Shown: positions 35,273 through 44,577, numbered from the stretch's first letter. The stretch is 64,000 nt of DNA from Burkholderia sp. Bp8992 (GCF_003853705.1 NZ_QTQI01000009.1:170932-234931); one strand, 5' to 3'. A program made the numbers and translations. The notes: a model not told the origin generated them from the sequence alone.

Positions 35273-36301
35273 ATGCGACTGAAAGTGGGAGAACTGGCGA
35301 AACGCAGCGGGCTGACCGTCCGCACGCTTCATCACTATCACGCGATCGGTTTGCTGACGCCTTCGGCGCGCGCCGACAACGGTTACCGGCTGTACGACCG
35401 CCACGACATCGCCCGGCTCCACCAGATCCAGGCGTTGCGTCGCTTCGGCCTGTCGCTCACCGAAATCGGCGACCACCTGAACCAGCCCGGCACCCCGCTC
35501 GTCGAGCTCGTCGCGAAGCAGATCGCGCTGCTCGACCGCCAGCTTGCGCAGACCGCGCAGCTGCGCGAGCGGCTCGTGAACCTGCATGCGCAGCTCGCGG
35601 CGGGCACGGAGCCGGAACTGGCCGATTGGCTCACCACACTGGAGTTGATGACCGTGTACGACAAATATTTCTCCGAGGAAGAACTCGCGCGCATGCCGAT
35701 GTACCGGAAGAGCCAGACGGGCGACGCGGAATGGATCGCGCTCGTCGGCGAGGTCCGTGCGCTGCACGACGCGGGCGTGCCCGCCGAGGACGAGCGCGCG
35801 CGTACGCTCGCGTCGCGCTGGATGGCGCTGCTCGTGCGCGACACGAACAACGATCCGCGGCTGCTGGCGAAGCTGAACCTGATGCACGAGCACGAGCCGG
35901 CGATGCAGTCGAAGATCGGCATTTCGACCGAACTGCGCGACTATGTGCTGCGCGCGTCGGCGGAAACGAAGATGCGGATCTTCGAGAAGTATCTTGCGCC
36001 GGACGAGATCCGCTTCATGCGGGCCCACTACGGCGAACGCGCGATGGAGTGGCCGCAGCTGATGGGCGACGTGCGCGACGCGATCGACACCGACGTGAAG
36101 CCCGATTCGCCGCAAGGCCGCGCGCTCGCGCAGCGCTGGCTCGAGCTGTTCTGCAGCTATGCGGGCCACGATCCGGCCACGCATGCGAAATTCCGCCAGG
36201 CGCTGATGAACGAGCCGGCGCTCACGAAGGACTCGTGGACCGACGACACGCTGATCGGTTTCGTGCGCGAGGCGATGGCGCAGCTTGCGCCGGTGCGTTG
36301 A
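35273..36301 (+). CDS. MerR-family regulator with TipAS-like drug-sensing domain
   Basis: Regulator of 342 aa. The MerR HTH is LKVGELAKRSGLTVRTLHHY, followed by HAIGLLTPSARADNGYRLYD. A dimerisation coiled coil (about 75-120) and a long TipAS-type antibiotic-recognition region, apparently duplicated (VYDKYFSEEELARMPMYRKS and KMRIFEKYLAPDEIRFMRAH), follow. Such regulators sense thiopeptides or other amphipathic drugs. Here it follows an RND efflux operon, which could be its target besides its own gene. The length is larger than that of classic TipAL because of the second TipAS-like unit. Confidence 0.9.
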   Translation: MRLKVGELAKRSGLTVRTLHHYHAIGLLTPSARADNGYRLYDRHDIARLHQIQALRRFGLSLTEIGDHLNQPGTPLVELVAKQIALLDRQLAQTAQLRERLVNLHAQLAAGTEPELADWLTTLELMTVYDKYFSEEELARMPMYRKSQTGDAEWIALVGEVRALHDAGVPAEDERARTLASRWMALLVRDTNNDPRLLAKLNLMHEHEPAMQSKIGISTELRDYVLRASAETKMRIFEKYLAPDEIRFMRAHYGERAMEWPQLMGDVRDAIDTDVKPDSPQGRALAQRWLELFCSYAGHDPATHAKFRQALMNEPALTKDSWTDDTLIGFVREAMAQLAPVR

Positions 36302-36448
36302 GCGTGTGACGGGGCGGGCGGCGGCCGAATTGCTCGCGTGCCGCCCGCGTCGCCACTGACGCTCGGTCGCGCACTTGCCAGTCGGGCCGGCCGTCGAGCG
36401 TTGCCGTCACCTTCCGCTCGACGCCGCCGAACGCGGCTCTGGCGGGCG

Positions 36449-37831
36449 TCACCGATCGCGCGTACCGAGCCCGAGCGCCTTCATCCGCCGGTACAGCGTC
36501 CGCTCGCTCATCCCGACCTGCTCGGCAAGCGCCTTGCGCGTGCCGTCGAACGTGCGCGCGATGCGCACGAGTTCCGCATCCGACAGCCCGCGCCCGTCCG
36601 CCGCGCGATCCTGCGGCGCCGCCGCGGCCGCGACGAGTTCGGCCGGCAGATGCTCGACGCGGATCGTCCCGTCGTCCGCGAACAGGCACGCGCGTTCGAG
36701 CACGTTGCGCAGTTCGCGGATGTTGCCGGGCCATGCATACGCATCGAGGCACGCTCGCGCGCGCTCGGTCAGCACGTACGGCCGCGCGCTCGCATCGCCC
36801 GCCTTGCCGCGCGCATTCGCGATGCGCCGCAGGATCGATTCGGCCAGCAGCGCGACGTCGCCGCGCCGCTCGCGCAGCGCCGGCAGCGGAATCGGAAACG
36901 CGTTGATCCGGTAGTAAAGATCCTGCCGGAACCGGCCGTCGTCGATCATCTCGCGCAACGGCTTGTGCGTGGCCGCGACGAGCCGGAAATCGGCGCGCAG
37001 CGCCTCGACGCCGCCCACGCGCCGGAACGTGCCCGACTCGATCAGCCGCAGCAGCTTCACCTGCATCGGCAGCGGCACGTCGCCGATCTCGTCGAGAAAC
37101 AGCGTGCCGCCCTGCGCGGTTTCGACGAGGCCCGGCTTGCGCTGGTTCGCGCCCGTGAACGCGCCTTTCTCGTAGCCGAACAGTTCGCTCTCGAACAACG
37201 TCTCGGCAATCCCCGAGCAATCGACGACGACGAACGGCCCCATCGCACGATCGCTCGCCTCGTGCAGCGCGCGGGCGAACAGCTCCTTGCCGGTGCCCGA
37301 TTCGCCGAGCAGCAGCACCGGCAGCGTCGACGGTGCCACGCGCTGCAGCGCGCCGAGCGCCGCATTGAACGCGTCGGCGCCGCCGACGAGCCCTTCCGCA
37401 CTCGGCTGCGCGGACGCGCTGCGCACCGTCGTCAGCCGCTCGACATAGGCGATCACGTTGCCGTCCGCATCGAAGATCGGCCGCAGCTCGACGTCGACGT
37501 GCTCGGGGCCGCGCGGCGTGTGATGGATGTGCAGCACGCGATTCAGCCCGCGTGACTCGAGCGCCTGCTTCATCGGGCAATGCTCGCCGGCCTGGTCGCA
37601 CGGCACGTCGTAGTGATGCGACACCTGGAAGCAGTGCCGGCCCACGTGCTCGACGCCCGCCACGCCGAACTGGCGCCGGTACGCATCGTTCGCCGCGAGG
37701 ATGCGGTAGTCGGGATCGACGACGATCATCGGCTGCGGGTCCTGCTCGAGATACGCGACGAGCGCGCGCACGTCGGGCATCGCGTCGCGACGCGGCGCGG
37801 GAACGATCGGGATGGTGTCGTGCGGATTCAT
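36449..37831 (-). CDS. fisR: sigma54-dependent persulfide-sensing activator (FisR type)
   Basis: Activator of 460 aa. The N-terminal PAS-like sensor (about 22-125) contains cysteines C67, C78 and C85, whose spacing of 11 and 7 equals that of C53, C64 and C71 in FisR of Cupriavidus pinatubonensis (as I recall it). The AAA+ domain follows, with Walker [15 protein letters not shown], the sigma54-contact loop [11 protein letters not shown] and Walker [11 protein letters not shown] Fis-type HTH closes the protein ([20 protein letters not shown]). It is divergent from a persulfide dioxygenase-SQR operon with a sigma54-like promoter. ATG 37831 is chosen because the PAS domain starts just after it. 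Confidence 0.9.
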   Translation of the reverse strand: MNPHDTIPIVPAPRRDAMPDVRALVAYLEQDPQPMIVVDPDYRILAANDAYRRQFGVAGVEHVGRHCFQVSHHYDVPCDQAGEHCPMKQALESRGLNRVLHIHHTPRGPEHVDVELRPIFDADGNVIAYVERLTTVRSASAQPSAEGLVGGADAFNAALGALQRVAPSTLPVLLLGESGTGKELFARALHEASDRAMGPFVVVDCSGIAETLFESELFGYEKGAFTGANQRKPGLVETAQGGTLFLDEIGDVPLPMQVKLLRLIESGTFRRVGGVEALRADFRLVAATHKPLREMIDDGRFRQDLYYRINAFPIPLPALRERRGDVALLAESILRRIANARGKAGDASARPYVLTERARACLDAYAWPGNIRELRNVLERACLFADDGTIRVEHLPAELVAAAAAPQDRAADGRGLSDAELVRIARTFDGTRKALAEQVGMSERTLYRRMKALGLGTRDR

Positions 37832-37866
37832 GCGGCGGCTCGCTCGGTGAAGAGGCGCCCGGGCGG

Positions 37867-37916
37867 ACTGCCAGGCTGACTGCCAATTCTGCCACGACAC
37901 TGCCAGTTATGGCAGT
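37867..37916. promoter_or_regulatory. upstream activator site array of the sulfide module
   Basis: A perfect inverted repeat ACTGCCA-GTTA-TGGCAGT (37899-37916) is preceded by two more ACTGCCA half-sites (37867 and 37879) and a TGCCA (37890). It lies about 110-160 bp upstream of the sigma54-like promoter, the normal place for an enhancer bound by a Fis-HTH activator. Confidence 0.75.
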
Positions 37917-38023
37917 CCTCATCCTCGAGCGGACGCCAGCGACACCTTCATGCTACCGCCGGCACGCCGGAAATCCGAGTCGAATCAAGCCGCTGGCACA
38001 TCGGCGAGTGCCTTGTCGCAGCC

Positions 38024-38038
38024 TGGCACGCTTCTTGA
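38024..38038 (+). promoter_or_regulatory. sigma54-type promoter of the sulfide-oxidation operon
   Basis: TGGCACGCTTCTTGA matches the -24/-12 consensus TGGCAC-N5-TTGC(A/T) except that the -12 C is A. GG to GA distance is the required ten bases. It ends 46 bp before the first gene and faces away from fisR. Confidence 0.72.
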
Positions 38039-38084
38039 GACAAAGACCCCGATTGCAGATGCAGAACCCGATCGAGGACACCCC

Positions 38085-38969
38085 GTGAGCAACGCCCCCG
38101 CCCTGTCGGTCGAAGGCTTTTTCGACCCGGCGACCCACACCGTCAGCTATCTCCTGCTCGATACCGAGAGCCGCGCGTGCGCGCTGATCGACAGCGTGCT
38201 CGACTACGATCCGAACTCCGGCCGCACGCGCACCACCAGCGCGGACCGGCTGATCGCCCGCGTAGCCGAACTCGGCGCGACCGTGCACTGGCTGCTGGAA
38301 ACGCACGTGCACGCCGATCACCTGTCGGCCGCGCCCTACCTGAAAGCACGGGTCGGCGGCCGGATTGCGATCGGCTCGCACGTGCGCCGCGTGCAGCACG
38401 TGTTCGGCACGCTGTTCAACGCGGGCCCGGGCTTCGCGGAAGACGGCCGCCAGTTCGACCGGCTCGTCGACGACGGCGACACGCTCGCGCTCGGCGCGCT
38501 GACGATCCGCGCGCTGCATACGCCGGGCCATACGCCCGCCTGCATGACCTACTGCGTGGACGACGCGACGCAGCGCGCGGCGTTCGTCGGCGACACGCTG
38601 TTCATGCCCGACTACGGCACGGCCCGCTGCGACTTCCCCGGCGGCGATGCGCGCACGCTGTACCGCTCGATCGCGCGCGTGCTCGCGCTGCCGCCCGACA
38701 CGCGCCTGTATCTGTGCCACGACTACCAGCCGGGCGGCCGCGACGTGCAGTTCGTGACGACCGTCGCCGAGCAGCGCCGCGCGAACGTGCACGTGAAGGA
38801 CGGCGTGACCGAGGACGATTTCGTCGCAATGCGCACCGCGCGCGACGCGACGCTCGACATGCCCGTGCTGATGCTGCCGTCGGTGCAAGTCAACATGCGC
38901 GCCGGCCACCTGCCCGAACCCGAGAACAACGGCGTGCGCTACCTGAAGATCCCGCTCGACGCGATCTGA
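38085..38969 (+). CDS. persulfide dioxygenase, metallo-beta-lactamase fold
   Basis: ETHE1/Blh-like non-haem iron enzyme of 294 aa that oxidises glutathione persulfide to sulfite. The metal-binding motif THVHADHLSA (H74, H76, D78, H79) is followed by HTPGHTPACM, GDTLFMPDYG and LCHDYQPGGRD. It starts with GTG at 38085 after GAGGA. The next gene is an SQR fusion, giving the usual H2S to persulfide to sulfite route. Context and the divergent FisR-like activator support sulfide detoxification. Confidence 0.9.
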   Translation: MSNAPALSVEGFFDPATHTVSYLLLDTESRACALIDSVLDYDPNSGRTRTTSADRLIARVAELGATVHWLLETHVHADHLSAAPYLKARVGGRIAIGSHVRRVQHVFGTLFNAGPGFAEDGRQFDRLVDDGDTLALGALTIRALHTPGHTPACMTYCVDDATQRAAFVGDTLFMPDYGTARCDFPGGDARTLYRSIARVLALPPDTRLYLCHDYQPGGRDVQFVTTVAEQRRANVHVKDGVTEDDFVAMRTARDATLDMPVLMLPSVQVNMRAGHLPEPENNGVRYLKIPLDAI

Positions 38970-38997
38970 GCGCCTGCACCCCACCGAGAACCCCGAC

Positions 38998-40668
38998 ATG
39001 ACGACCATCCGCAAGCTGACCGACACGCTGTCGGTCTCGCCGCAGATCGCGGCAGCCGACCTGCCCGCGCTTCACGCGGCCGGCATCCGCGCGATCATCT
39101 GCAACCGGCCCGACGGCGAAGGCGCCGACCAGCCGACCGTCACCGAGATCCGCGCGGCCGCCGCGCCGCTCGGCATCGACGTGCATGACCTGCCGGTCGA
39201 TACCGGCAAGGTGACCGACGAACAGGCCGCGCGGTTCGGCGCGCTGCTCGCGTCGCTCGACGGGCCGGTGCTCGCGTACTGCCGCAGCGGCACGCGGTCG
39301 GCCACGCTGTGGGCGTTGTCGCAAGCGGCGCTGCGTCCGCTGAGCGACATCGTCGCCACCGCCGGCGCAGCCGGCTACGACCTGAGCGCGCTGGCATCGC
39401 GTATCGCACCGGGTGGCCGTCAGGCGGCACCGGCCGTCGACGCGCGCCACGACATCGTGATCGTCGGCGCGGGCGCGGCCGGCATCGCGGTTGCATCGAG
39501 CCTGCTCGCGCGCGACGCGTCGCTCGACATCGCGGTGATCGATCCGGCCGACATCCACTACTACCAGCCCGGCTGGACGATGGTCGGCGCGGGCGTGTTC
39601 CAGCCGGAAACCACCGCGCGCCGGATGACCGACGTGCTGCCGCGCGGCGTACACCGGATCCAGGCCGCCGTCGCGGGCTTCGAACCCGACGCGCACACGG
39701 TCGTGCTCGACGGCTGCCGCCGCATCGGCTATCGCAAGCTCGTCGTGTGCCCGGGGCTCAAGCTCGACTGGCACGCGATCGACGGTCTCGCCGACACGCT
39801 CGGCCGCAACGGCGTCACGTCGAACTACCGCTACGATCTCGCGCCGTACACGTGGGCGCTCGTGCGCGCGTTCCGCGGCGGCAATGCACTCTTCACGCAG
39901 CCGCCGATGCCGATCAAGTGCGCGGGCGCGCCGCAGAAGGCGATGTACCTGTCGTGCGATCACTGGCGTCGCGCGGGCCGCCTCGAAGCCGCGAACGTCG
40001 AGTTCCTGAATGCGGGCGGCGCGCTGTTCGGCGTCGCCGACTACGTGCCCGCGCTGATGGAGTACGTGAGAAGCTACGACATCGCGCTGTCGTTCGGCCA
40101 CAACCTCGTCGCGATCGACGGCCCCGCGCGCCAGGCGACGTTCACGCGCGCGCTGCCGGATGGCGGCAAGGAAACCGTCGTGCGTGCGTTCGACATGATC
40201 CACGTCGTGCCGCCGCAGAAGGCGCCCGATTTCGTGCGATCGAGCCCGCTCGCCGATGCGGCCGGCTGGATCGACGTCGATCCGGCGACGCTGCGGCACA
40301 AGCACTTTCCGGACATCTACGCGCTCGGCGACGCCACCAACACGACCAACGCGAAAACGGCCGCGGCCGCCCGCAAGCAGGCGCCCGTCGTTGCGCACAA
40401 CCTGCTCGCGTCGCTCGGCCGCGCGCACGGCGACGCCGCATATGACGGCTACGGCTCGTGCCCGCTCACCGTCGAGCGCGGCAAGATCGTGCTCGCCGAG
40501 TTCCTGTACGGCGGAAAGGTCGCGCCGACCTTCCCCGCGTGGCTGATCGACGGCAAGCGCCCGTCGCGGCTCGCGTGGCTGCTCAAGGAACGCGTGCTGC
40601 CGCCGCTCTACTGGAAGGCGATGCTCAAGGGCCGCGAATGGCTCGCGAAGCCCGCCGTCGCACGTTGA
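38998..40668 (+). CDS. sqr: DUF442-SQR fusion: type II sulfide:quinone oxidoreductase
   Basis: Protein of 556 aa. Residues 1-115 are a DUF442/TIGR01244 phosphatase-like domain with the active-site loop YCRSGTRSA (C95, R100). From about 150 the FAD-binding SQR domain begins, HDIVIVGAGAAGIAVASSLL. It carries C251 (VCPG) and C308 (IKCAGAP), the latter matching Cys201 of human SQOR. The position of human Cys379 is alanine here (GDATNTTNAKTAA, A446), so C251 is the likely redox partner. It transfers H2S electrons to quinone at the inner membrane. It lies 28 nt after the dioxygenase gene. Confidence 0.9.
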   Translation: MTTIRKLTDTLSVSPQIAAADLPALHAAGIRAIICNRPDGEGADQPTVTEIRAAAAPLGIDVHDLPVDTGKVTDEQAARFGALLASLDGPVLAYCRSGTRSATLWALSQAALRPLSDIVATAGAAGYDLSALASRIAPGGRQAAPAVDARHDIVIVGAGAAGIAVASSLLARDASLDIAVIDPADIHYYQPGWTMVGAGVFQPETTARRMTDVLPRGVHRIQAAVAGFEPDAHTVVLDGCRRIGYRKLVVCPGLKLDWHAIDGLADTLGRNGVTSNYRYDLAPYTWALVRAFRGGNALFTQPPMPIKCAGAPQKAMYLSCDHWRRAGRLEAANVEFLNAGGALFGVADYVPALMEYVRSYDIALSFGHNLVAIDGPARQATFTRALPDGGKETVVRAFDMIHVVPPQKAPDFVRSSPLADAAGWIDVDPATLRHKHFPDIYALGDATNTTNAKTAAAARKQAPVVAHNLLASLGRAHGDAAYDGYGSCPLTVERGKIVLAEFLYGGKVAPTFPAWLIDGKRPSRLAWLLKERVLPPLYWKAMLKGREWLAKPAVAR

Positions 40669-40686
40669 CCGGAGCGCGATGACGTC

Positions 40687-41493
40687 ATGTTGATTTCCCT
40701 CGTACTGGGCGGCTTCGTCGGCGCCGTGCTCGGCCTGACCGGTGCCGGCGGCGGCATTCTCGCGGTGCCCGCGCTCGTCGTCGGGATGAGCTGGCCGATG
40801 CAGCAGGCCACGCCCGTCGCCCTCGTCGCGGTGGCGGGCAGCGCCGCGCTCGGCGCGCTCGAAGGCTTCCGCCGCGGGCTCGTGCGCTATCGCGCGGCGC
40901 TGCTGATGGCCGTGGCCGGCGTGCCGCTGACCACGCTCGGCGTGCGGCTCGCGCACGTGCTGCCGCAGCGCCTGCTGCTCACGCTGTTCGCGTTGACGAT
41001 GCTGGTCGTCGCCGGCCGCTTGCTGCGGCAGGCGCTGCGGCACGCCCCCGCCGATGCGGACGCGTCGCCGCTGTGCGTCGGCCGCATCAACCCCGACACG
41101 GGCCGGCTCGTCTGGTCCTGGCCGGTCGGTGTCGCGCTCGCGTCGACCGGCGCGGTGACGGGCCTGATGACGGGGTTGCTCGGCGTCGGCGGCGGCTTCG
41201 TGATCGTGCCGATGCTGCGCAAGTTCACGAACGTGTCGATGCACGGCGTGGTCGCGACGTCGCTGATGGTGATTGCGCTGGTCGGCACGGGCGGCGTACT
41301 CGCGACGCTCTTGGCAGGCACGCGCGCGCCGCTCGACGTGACGCTGTGGTTCACCGTCGCGACCGCGCTCGGCATGGCCGCCGGCCGCGTCGCGTCGCAC
41401 CACCTCGCCGCGCGGCACGTGCAGGCCGGCTTCGCGGCCGTGCTCGTCTGCGTGGCACTCGGGTTGCTGGCGAAGGCGGCGTTCGGCGCTTGA
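40687..41493 (+). CDS. TauE/SafE-family sulfite or sulfur-compound exporter
   Basis: Inner-membrane protein of 268 aa with about eight helices. The two repeated halves carry the family glycine motifs VLGLTGAGGGILAVPALVVG and TGLLGVGGGFVIVPMLRKFT. It is the last gene of the sulfide module, 18 nt after the SQR stop. In this context it is likely to export sulfite, thiosulfate or another product of persulfide oxidation; the substrate is inferred from position. Confidence 0.9.
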   Translation: MLISLVLGGFVGAVLGLTGAGGGILAVPALVVGMSWPMQQATPVALVAVAGSAALGALEGFRRGLVRYRAALLMAVAGVPLTTLGVRLAHVLPQRLLLTLFALTMLVVAGRLLRQALRHAPADADASPLCVGRINPDTGRLVWSWPVGVALASTGAVTGLMTGLLGVGGGFVIVPMLRKFTNVSMHGVVATSLMVIALVGTGGVLATLLAGTRAPLDVTLWFTVATALGMAAGRVASHHLAARHVQAGFAAVLVCVALGLLAKAAFGA

Positions 41494-41526
41494 GCCGAAT
41501 GCGGCAACGGATCCACGCCCCCAAAC

Positions 41527-41568
41527 AAAACGCCCGGCCCGACTCGTCGTCGGCACCGGGCGTTTTTC
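41527..41568 (+). terminator. terminator of the sulfide module, probably bidirectional
   Basis: AAAACGCCCGG, a loop of about 18 bases, then CCGGGCGTTTTT: an eight-pair stem with a T run on the plus strand and an A run on the other side, so it can also serve the potI end at 41590. Confidence 0.88.
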
Positions 41569-41589
41569 ATTGCGGCCGCAACCTGTGGA

Positions 41590-42411
41590 TCAGGCCGCGT
41601 ATCCTGCCATCCGCTTGCGTTCCTGGCGCAGCATCACGAAGTTCGCGATCACGACGCCGGCCGTCACCGCGACGATGAACAGCGTCGCGAGCGCGTTCAT
41701 CTCCGGGTTCAGGCCGAGGCGCACACGCGAGAACACGACGAGCGGCAGCGTCGTCGAGCCGGGGCCCGACAGGAACGCCGACAGCACGAGATCGTCGATC
41801 GACAGCGTGAACGACAGCAGCCAGCCGGCGATCAGCGCCTGCGAGATCAGCGGCAGCGTGATCGTGAAGAACACCTTCAGCGGCGTCGCACCGAGATCGA
41901 GCGCAGCTTCTTCCAGCGACGGGTTCAGCTCGCGCACGCGCGACTGCACGATGATCGCGACGTACGAGATGCACAGCATCACGTGGCCGAGCCAGATCGT
42001 GAACACGCCGCGCTCGGCCGGCCAGCCGATCCACTTCGCGAGCTCGATGAACAGCAGCAGCAGCGAGATCCCCTGGATCACCTCGGGGATCACGAGCGGC
42101 GCGTTGATCATCCCGCTGAACAGCGCGAAGCCGCGAAAGCGTCCCATGCGCGCGAGCACGAAACCGGCCCATGTACCGATGAACACGGACGCGAACGCGG
42201 TCAGCACGCCGATCTTCAGCGACAGCCATGCGGCCGTCAGCAGCTCGTCATCCTCCACGAGCGCCGCGTACCAGCGGAACGAGAAACCCGACCACACGGT
42301 GACGAGCTTCGACTCGTTGAACGAGTAGACGATCAGGCTGAGGATCGGGATGTACAGGAACGCGAAGCCGGCAAACAGCGCCGCGAACTGCAGGTAACGA
42401 TTCGGCTTCAT
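41590..42411 (-). CDS. potI: putrescine/spermidine ABC transporter permease
   Basis: Inner-membrane permease of 273 aa with six helices. It carries the EAA loop contacting the ATPase (SLEEAALDLGATPLKVFFTI, followed by TLPLI). It begins MKPNRYLQFAALFAGFAFLY, and its start overlaps the potH stop by four bases (ATGA). It is the last gene of potFGHI and imports putrescine with PotH, PotG and PotF. Confidence 0.94.
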   Translation of the reverse strand: MKPNRYLQFAALFAGFAFLYIPILSLIVYSFNESKLVTVWSGFSFRWYAALVEDDELLTAAWLSLKIGVLTAFASVFIGTWAGFVLARMGRFRGFALFSGMINAPLVIPEVIQGISLLLLFIELAKWIGWPAERGVFTIWLGHVMLCISYVAIIVQSRVRELNPSLEEAALDLGATPLKVFFTITLPLISQALIAGWLLSFTLSIDDLVLSAFLSGPGSTTLPLVVFSRVRLGLNPEMNALATLFIVAVTAGVVIANFVMLRQERKRMAGYAA

Positions 42412-43334
42412 CGACGGCCTCCCTGTTCCTTCGCCTGGAAGTGCTGGAACATCGCCATCGGCACGAGCAGCAGCAGCACCATCGCGCAGGTCACGGCCGA
42501 CGCCATCGGCCAGTCTGCGTTGTTGAAGAACTCGTTCCACATCACGCGGCCGATCATCAGCGTGTTCGCGCCGCCGAGCAGCTCCGGAATCACGTACTCG
42601 CCGACCGCCGGGATGAACACCAGCAGGCAGCCCGCGATGATCCCGTTCTTCGACAGCGGCAGCGTGATCTGCACGAACGCCTTCCACGGCTTCGCGCCGA
42701 GGTCGTACGCGGCCTCGAGCAGGCGCAGGTCCATCTTCACGAGGTGCGCATAGAGCGGCATCACGAGGAACGGCAGGTACGAATACACCATCCCGATGTA
42801 GACCGCGTAGTTCGTGCGGTACAGCTCGATCGGCGTATGCGTGAGGCCGACCCACATCAGGAAGTTGTTCAGCAGCCCGTTGTTCTTCAGGATGCCGATC
42901 CACGCGTACACGCGGATCAGGAACGACGTCCAGAACGGCAGCATCACGCCCATCATCAGCAGGTTGCGGGTCGCCGGATTCGAGCGCGCGATGTAGTACG
43001 CCATCGGATAGCCGACCAGCAGGCACAGCAGCGTCGTGATCGCGGCCACCCACACCGAGTTCACGTAGGTCGCGAAATACAGGCTGTCCGTGAACAGGAA
43101 CGCGTAGTGCGACAGGTTCAGCGCGACGTGCACGACGCCGTCGGTGTACGACGCGAGTTCCGTGTACGGCGGAATGCCGAGCTGCAGCTCCGCGAAGCTG
43201 ATCTTGACGACCAGCACGAACGGCACGAGGAAGAACAGCACGAGCCACGTGAAGGGCCCGGCGACGACCGCCGACGCGCCCGTCAGGTTGAAGCGCCGCA
43301 CCGGCCACTCGAGCAGGGACTTGAACGCATTCAT
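42408..43334 (-). CDS. potH: putrescine/spermidine ABC transporter permease
   Basis: Inner-membrane permease of 308 aa. The helices include VVAGPFTWLVLFFLVPFVLV, followed by the signature periplasmic loop and the EAA motif LLEAAYDLGAKPWKAFVQIT. It overlaps potG upstream and potI downstream by four bases each, so the three are translationally coupled. Confidence 0.94.
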   Translation of the reverse strand: MNAFKSLLEWPVRRFNLTGASAVVAGPFTWLVLFFLVPFVLVVKISFAELQLGIPPYTELASYTDGVVHVALNLSHYAFLFTDSLYFATYVNSVWVAAITTLLCLLVGYPMAYYIARSNPATRNLLMMGVMLPFWTSFLIRVYAWIGILKNNGLLNNFLMWVGLTHTPIELYRTNYAVYIGMVYSYLPFLVMPLYAHLVKMDLRLLEAAYDLGAKPWKAFVQITLPLSKNGIIAGCLLVFIPAVGEYVIPELLGGANTLMIGRVMWNEFFNNADWPMASAVTCAMVLLLLVPMAMFQHFQAKEQGGRR

Positions 43335-44491
43335 GACGTCAGCACCACACCGGCCGTCGCGCTCCAGCGCACGTAGATCTCGTCGCCGAGCGCCGGCGTG
43401 TCGAGCTCGGAAATCGCGAGGCTAGACACGTTCGCGATCACCGTCTTGCCGCCGTCGAGCTTCACGTGATACAGCGAATAGCCGCCCATGTACGCGACGT
43501 TGCTGATCCGGCCGCGCGCCCAGTTGAACGCGCCTTCGGGCGGCTTGCGCGTGAGCGCGATCCGCTCGGGGCGCACCGACACCGTGACCGGCATCCCGAG
43601 CGGGCCCGAGATCCCGTGGCTCACGTACAGCCGGCTCGGCAGCTCCGGCGATTCGATGTACACGTGGTCGGGCTCGTCCTCGACGGTCACGCCGTCGAAC
43701 AGGTTCGTCGAGCCGATGAACTCGGCCGAGAAGCGGCTGTTCGGGTATTCGTACACTTCGTTCGGCGAGCCGATCTGCACGATCTGGCCTTCGCTCATCA
43801 CCGCGAGGCGATTGGCCATCGTCATCGCTTCTTCCTGGTCGTGCGTGACCATGATGCAGGTGACGCCGACCTTGTTCAGGATGTTGACGAGCTCGATCTG
43901 CGTGCGCTGGCGGATCTGCTTGTCGAGCGCGGACATCGGCTCGTCGAGCAGCAGCAGCTTCGGGCGCTTGACCAGCGAACGCGCGAGCGCGACGCGCTGC
44001 TGCTGGCCGCCCGACAGCTGATGCGGCTTGCGCTTCGCGTACTTGCTCATCTGCACGAGTTCGAGCGCGGACGCGACGCGTTCCTTCAGCTCGGCCTTCG
44101 GCGTGCCTTCCTGCTTCAGCCCGAACGCGACGTTCGACTCGACCGACATGTGCGGGAACAGCGCGTACGACTGGAACATCATGTTCACGGGCCGCTTGTA
44201 CGGCGGCATCTGCGCGAGATCCTCGCCGTCGATCAGGATCTTGCCCGACGTGACCGTCTCGAGGCCCGCGAGCATCCGCAGCAACGTCGACTTGCCGCAG
44301 CCCGAGCTGCCGAGCAGCGCGAACAGCTCGCCCTGGCGCACGGTCAGGTTGACGCTGCGCACGGCTTCGGTGTCGCCGAATTTCTTGACGACGTCGACGA
44401 TCTGGACAAAATTCTCGGCGCGCGCATCGGCGCCGGAGGAGGAAACGGAGAACGGCGCGGCCGCAACCGGCGCACCCGACTGGCTATTCAT
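43331..44491 (-). CDS. potG: putrescine/spermidine ABC transporter ATP-binding protein
   Basis: ATPase subunit of 386 aa. The Walker A is FALLGSSGCGKSTLLRML, the ABC signature is PHQLSGGQQQRVALARSLVK, and the Walker B is LLLLDEPMSALDKQIRQ. The Q-loop and His switch are in place. A C-terminal TOBE domain occupies about residues 290-380 (VTVSVRPERIALTRKPPEGA). AGGAGAG precedes the ATG. It lies 86 nt after potF, behind a hairpin. Confidence 0.95.
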   Translation of the reverse strand: MNSQSGAPVAAAPFSVSSSGADARAENFVQIVDVVKKFGDTEAVRSVNLTVRQGELFALLGSSGCGKSTLLRMLAGLETVTSGKILIDGEDLAQMPPYKRPVNMMFQSYALFPHMSVESNVAFGLKQEGTPKAELKERVASALELVQMSKYAKRKPHQLSGGQQQRVALARSLVKRPKLLLLDEPMSALDKQIRQRTQIELVNILNKVGVTCIMVTHDQEEAMTMANRLAVMSEGQIVQIGSPNEVYEYPNSRFSAEFIGSTNLFDGVTVEDEPDHVYIESPELPSRLYVSHGISGPLGMPVTVSVRPERIALTRKPPEGAFNWARGRISNVAYMGGYSLYHVKLDGGKTVIANVSSLAISELDTPALGDEIYVRWSATAGVVLTS

Positions 44492-44523
44492 GATGTGCTG
44501 CTTCTCTCCTGCGTTAGACGAAC

Positions 44524-44550
44524 AAAGCCCCCGGGGGCACCAGGGGCTTC
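44524..44550 (-). terminator. attenuator-like hairpin between potF and potG
   Basis: On the minus strand GAAGCCCCTGG-TGCC-CCCGGGGGCTTT forms a GC-rich stem followed by a short T run. As in many ABC importers, it probably lets some transcripts end after the binding-protein gene, giving more PotF than channel subunits. Confidence 0.7.
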
Positions 44551-44577
44551 ATGACTGCTGGTTCACTTCGGCTCGCG

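Noticed and set aside
38890-41556. Antisense frame of about 890 codons opposite the sulfide module
   Set aside because: Lies opposite three well-supported genes (dioxygenase, SQR, TauE); low-complexity composition and no ribosome-binding site.
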